Source: Diphasiastrum complanatum (Eukaryota; Streptophyta; Lycopodiopsida; Lycopodiales; Lycopodiaceae). Taken from it: a stretch of DNA of 64,000 nt. Below, in pieces: positions 60,920 through 64,000 of the stretch. The position numbers and the translations under genes are program-made. Below the pieces are notes generated by a model. That model made no database searches, was not told the DNA's origin, and saw only the letters and a list, made by a program, of their open reading frames with translations. Every line of letters starts with the position of its first letter. Within the stretch, counting starts at the first letter, position 1. The DNA is taken from assembly GCA_029204225.1 (NCBI GenBank), contig CM055100.1, positions 14,700,538 to 14,764,537 on the forward strand. The letters are read 5' to 3'.

Positions 60920-62870
60920 TTGTTGGTAGATCATAGGTTGATCAAGATTTTTTCATTTTGAGTCAATTGCTAAGTATAGGTCTTAAAGTGGAGTTTGATG
61001 GAAATGCTTGTATGATAAAAAGGAAAGATGTCTTGATTACAAAAGGTAAAAGGCAAGGAAAGTTATTCAAACTAGATGCTTGTATTATAATAGCTAACCA
61101 AGTTTGATGTGTGGCAAGTGAGCAAATATCCATGCAAGAGGTTTGGCATAAAAGGATGGGGCATCTCAACTTCAAACATTGGAGGTAATGGCTAGAAAGC
61201 AAGTTGTGATTGGCCTTCCAAGTTCCTTAACTAGAATCAATCATGTTTGTGAGTCTTGTGCTTTGTCAAAGTCACATAGACTACCTTATACTAGATCTAC
61301 AAAGCCTTTTCAAGTTGTACATTCGGATATTCATGGAATTTCTACAATCAACAATAGTGGAGCTAAGATGTATGTAACTTTCATTGATGATTTTAGTAAA
61401 TATTGTTGGGTATATCTATTAAAGAGGAAAGATGAAGTGTATGATGGCTTTGTGAAGTTCAAGAATGCAAGGGAGAACCAATTTTCCACAAGGATCAAGT
61501 GCTTGAGATATCTCAACCAAGTTCAAAGCCTTATGTGATGAGCATGGGATCAAGAGGGAGGAGTACACAACTCCAAGGACACCTCAACAAAATGGAGTGG
61601 CCGAGAGGAAGAATAGGATATTATGTGAAGGTGTCAAAGCTCTGAGATTAAGTGCCAATCTTCCTAAACCATTTTGGGATCAAGCCTTGTTGTGGCCGAG
61701 TGCTATATTGGATGGAAGGACACCTTTTGAGATGCTATTCAAGAGGAGGCTGAGTGTCAACTTCTTAAAACTTTGGATGCACATGCTATGTCAACATAAC
61801 TCTTGATGATAGGACCAAGGAGGATCCATCTTCAAGGAAAGGTATATTTGTTGGATATAGTGAGGTGAGTAGCGCCTACAAGGTTTACATTCCTACTAAT
61901 AAGGTGATTATTGGTAGAGATGTCATTTTTTATGAGGGAAACATTCCAAAAGTGTCTTAAAGTTATGATGATGTGGATGGATCTAACAATTCTGCTAATC
62001 TATGTGGATGATATCATGTTGAGTGGTGGAAACAATCAAGATGTTGATGATATCAAGAGTGCTCTCAAGAAGGAGTTTGAGGTTTAGGGTTTAGGGTCAT
62101 TTGCATTACAGTTTAGGAATAGAAGTAATTAGATTTTTACTCTCATTTGTCAAGAGAAATATGCTAATTCTATTCTATAGAGATTTCATATGGTAGATGC
62201 AAAGTCTTTTGATACACTTATGGAGTCAAATGTAAAGCTAACTATAAGAGGTAATGAAAGATCCGTCAAGGACATTACTCTCTATAGGAAGCTACTTGGT
62301 TCACTTATATATCTAACCATCACAAGACCAAATATAAGTTATTGTGTTGGTAGATTAAGCCAATCTATGCAAGATCCTAGTGAGGAGCATTGGAAGCTAG
62401 GAAAAACAGTTTTGAGATACATCATAGGAACTCGAGAGTTTGGCGTATTGTATGAGGGGTCATCACCTAACTTGTTTGGATTTTTAGATTCAGACTTTGT
62501 TGGAGATCAAATGGATAGGAAATCCATAAGTGTACATTGTATTTTCATAGGTGATGGAGCTATATCATGGATGTCGAAGAAACAAGCCACTATCTCATTA
62601 TCATCTAGTTAGGCCGACTACAAAGCGTTTACTCATTGCACAAACGAGATGGTATGGATCAAGAGGATGATCAAGGATCTTCACTTGCTGGATTTTTCAG
62701 AGAGCCCAATCATCTTTTGGACAACCTATCAGCCCAAAAGTTGGCAAGCAATCCTATATTTTATGCTAGGAGTAAGCATATTGAGGTGGCATATCACTTT
62801 GAGAGGGAGCAAGTCATGGCAAAGGAGGTGGAGCTTCATATTGTACCTTGAAAGGAATGTGTAGCTAATA
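60920..62870 (+). mobile_element. copia pol remnant: pre-INT, INT, linker, RT, RNase H
   Basis: Plus-strand blocks in normal order: pre-integrase VEFDGNACMIKR and VWHKRMGHLNF (about 60980-61180). Integrase zinc finger CESCALSKSH and core HSDIHG, FIDDFSKYCWVYLL, TPQQNGVAERKNR (61180-61680), with D, D and E visible although a frameshift near 61520 separates them. Linker KGIFVGYSEVSSAYKVYI (about 61840). RT beginning only at LYVDDIMLSGG (about 62000), so most of RT is deleted. RNase H with SLIYLTITRPNISYCVGRLS, GFLDSDFVGDQMDRKS and HIEVAYHFEREQV. No LTR was seen at either end. Confidence 0.9.
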
Positions 62871-63318
62871 TATTTGTTGACGTTTTGGATGTTGATGTCA
62901 GCTGATGAAACAAAAATCCTTATTAACATGATCGTGGATTACTTAGAGAATGGAGTTTACGAGCTGTTCTTTTGTGTTGAATCAAATTATCAAAGCATGA
63001 GCCTTAGACTGTCGTAGAGAGAGATTGCAAGAAACGATTAGGCATTTGTGACAGCCATGCAATCTTCCTAATATTGATAATCTGATATGAAGAGAATGTA
63101 GAGTTAATTTAGGCGTCAGAGACAACCATACATTTCTCTTATAATAATGTTTGTGTAAGAGGAGTGAGAGTTATTATCATTCAACAAGAATGCGAGTGGT
63201 GTAGAACAATAGCGAATCTGTATAATAATGTTGTAAACACAACGATCAGATCACAATACAATTGCGCTGATAAGCGCGTGATCCTACTTACAGATTCAAA
63301 ACAATTGTTAAAGGTCTG

Positions 63319-63320
<2 letters not shown>
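62871..63320. other. spacer, no gene seen
   Basis: Contains a loosely duplicated segment built on AGAGAGATTGCAAG..GATTAGGC and AGAGAATGTAGAGTTAATTTAGGC (about 63015 and 63090). It may be part of the LTR whose PBS lies at the right edge. Confidence 0.35.

Positions 63321-63409
<89 letters not shown>
63321..63409. repeat. (TC)n microsatellite, about 89 bp
   Basis: Pure TC run. Confidence 0.97.
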
Positions 63410-63410
<1 letters not shown>

Positions 63411-64000
63411 AGGAGTCCACTACTAAAAGACCCAGGTCATTTTAGCTCTGTCATCTATTGTTGTATCTGCGCTTCTTTTCAATCGTTCATTTTACATATA
63501 TATAGTAACAGCAACACGCTTTTCTATCTGTGTATAACATAGATGAATGATTGAATGCACTTTATCGTTGTTTGATCGTGCTTGTTTATTCACTCTGATC
63601 AAAACACGGATGTCTACGACTCCTTCATTTCTTATCAGACGATGGTTGTCTTTGACGCTTGAGAAACTCGCGATATCATACCGCTCTTCCATTTATTTCA
63701 AAACTAAGCTTCATATTAAATCTGATTTCCAGTAATACCACACACACAAACCATTTCTAATCTCTTCGGTGGACTGTACTCTCATTTTTGTGAGAATGAA
63801 CTAATTTTAAGATCATGTTGGGCAACTAGAACGCTTAAAGCTGTGATTATACTTAGCATAAGCTTTCTATTAGACTGTTTTTGCATCTAGCAGCTGATTG
63901 TAACGGGAGAGTTGTTCCGCAATATTCTTGCTCTCTTCTCCATTCACGTTATTCTATCTCCCTTGCCCCATTAGATTGGTATCAGAACGTAGCTCATATA
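63410..64000 (+). mobile_element. probable LTR 3' end and primer-binding site at window edge
   Basis: TTGGTATCAGAAC (63976-63988) is one base from the initiator-Met PBS core. It is preceded by a CT-rich, TG-poor stretch typical of a plant LTR U5 (CTCTCTTCTCCATTCACG). The LTR start was not identified, and the internal region would continue beyond the window. Confidence 0.5.

Noticed and set aside
62083-62100. GGTTTAGGGTTTAGGGTC as an interstitial telomere repeat
   Set aside because: Only two units, lying inside the copia RT reading frame where similar codons are expected.

Overview
The window is nuclear DNA from a flowering plant. The evidence is two spliced plant genes with many introns, a LEA_2-type gene, Ty1/copia and Ty3/gypsy remnants with plant-type initiator-Met primer-binding sites, hAT-like MITEs and long (GA/TC)n arrays. 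The species cannot be named from the sequence alone. AT-rich spacers and multi-kilobase introns loaded with transposon debris suggest a medium-to-large genome.

Layout. (1) 1-3440: spacer with a decayed copia RT scrap. (2) 3441-18544, minus: a complete BMS1 gene, the GTPase of 40S ribosome biogenesis. I could resolve 18 coding exons in frame (1,213 codons plus stop). One intron (5894-6223) has AT-AC ends and a U12-like 5' splice site. The 5.3-kb fourth intron holds a duplicated splice-acceptor segment, an LTR with PBS, two hAT-like non-autonomous elements and a 460-bp tandem duplication. The upstream region has a telo-box and an inverted pair of TGGGCC (site II) motifs, as expected for a plant ribosome-biogenesis promoter. 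(3) 19.2-35.5 kb: a dense retrotransposon scrapyard. It contains a gypsy gag, a nearly full-length but dead gypsy (family A), a copia element split by an LTR element, and a minus-strand gypsy (family B) pol fragment. It also holds a stray SKP1-like host-gene fragment followed by (GA)n and degenerate telomere-like repeats. (4) 36.4-37.4 kb: diverged tandem repeats, then a single-exon LEA_2/NDR1-HIN1-like gene (38235-38852, plus). (5) 39.5-47.5 kb: more TE pieces, including the missing integrase core of family B, and a 5' fragment of an eIF4A-III-like DEAD-box helicase gene with its leader. (6) 49214-55853, minus: a complete nine-exon armadillo-repeat protein gene with a likely plastid transit peptide. 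(7) 57.7-64.0 kb: three decayed copia segments, an LTR invaded by a (TA)n array, and a new PBS at the right edge.

Only three loci look functional: BMS1, the LEA_2 gene and the ARM gene. They are unrelated in role and simply lie between transposon clusters. The most informative structure is at 23.5-35.5 kb. An LTR pair now lies in inverted orientation, each LTR carrying the same 5-bp target duplication and one half of the same interrupted copia protease gene. This records an insertion followed by an inversion, with foreign filler DNA at the breakpoint. I found no CRISPR array, operon, rRNA or tRNA gene, and nothing that I would call a new biological system.
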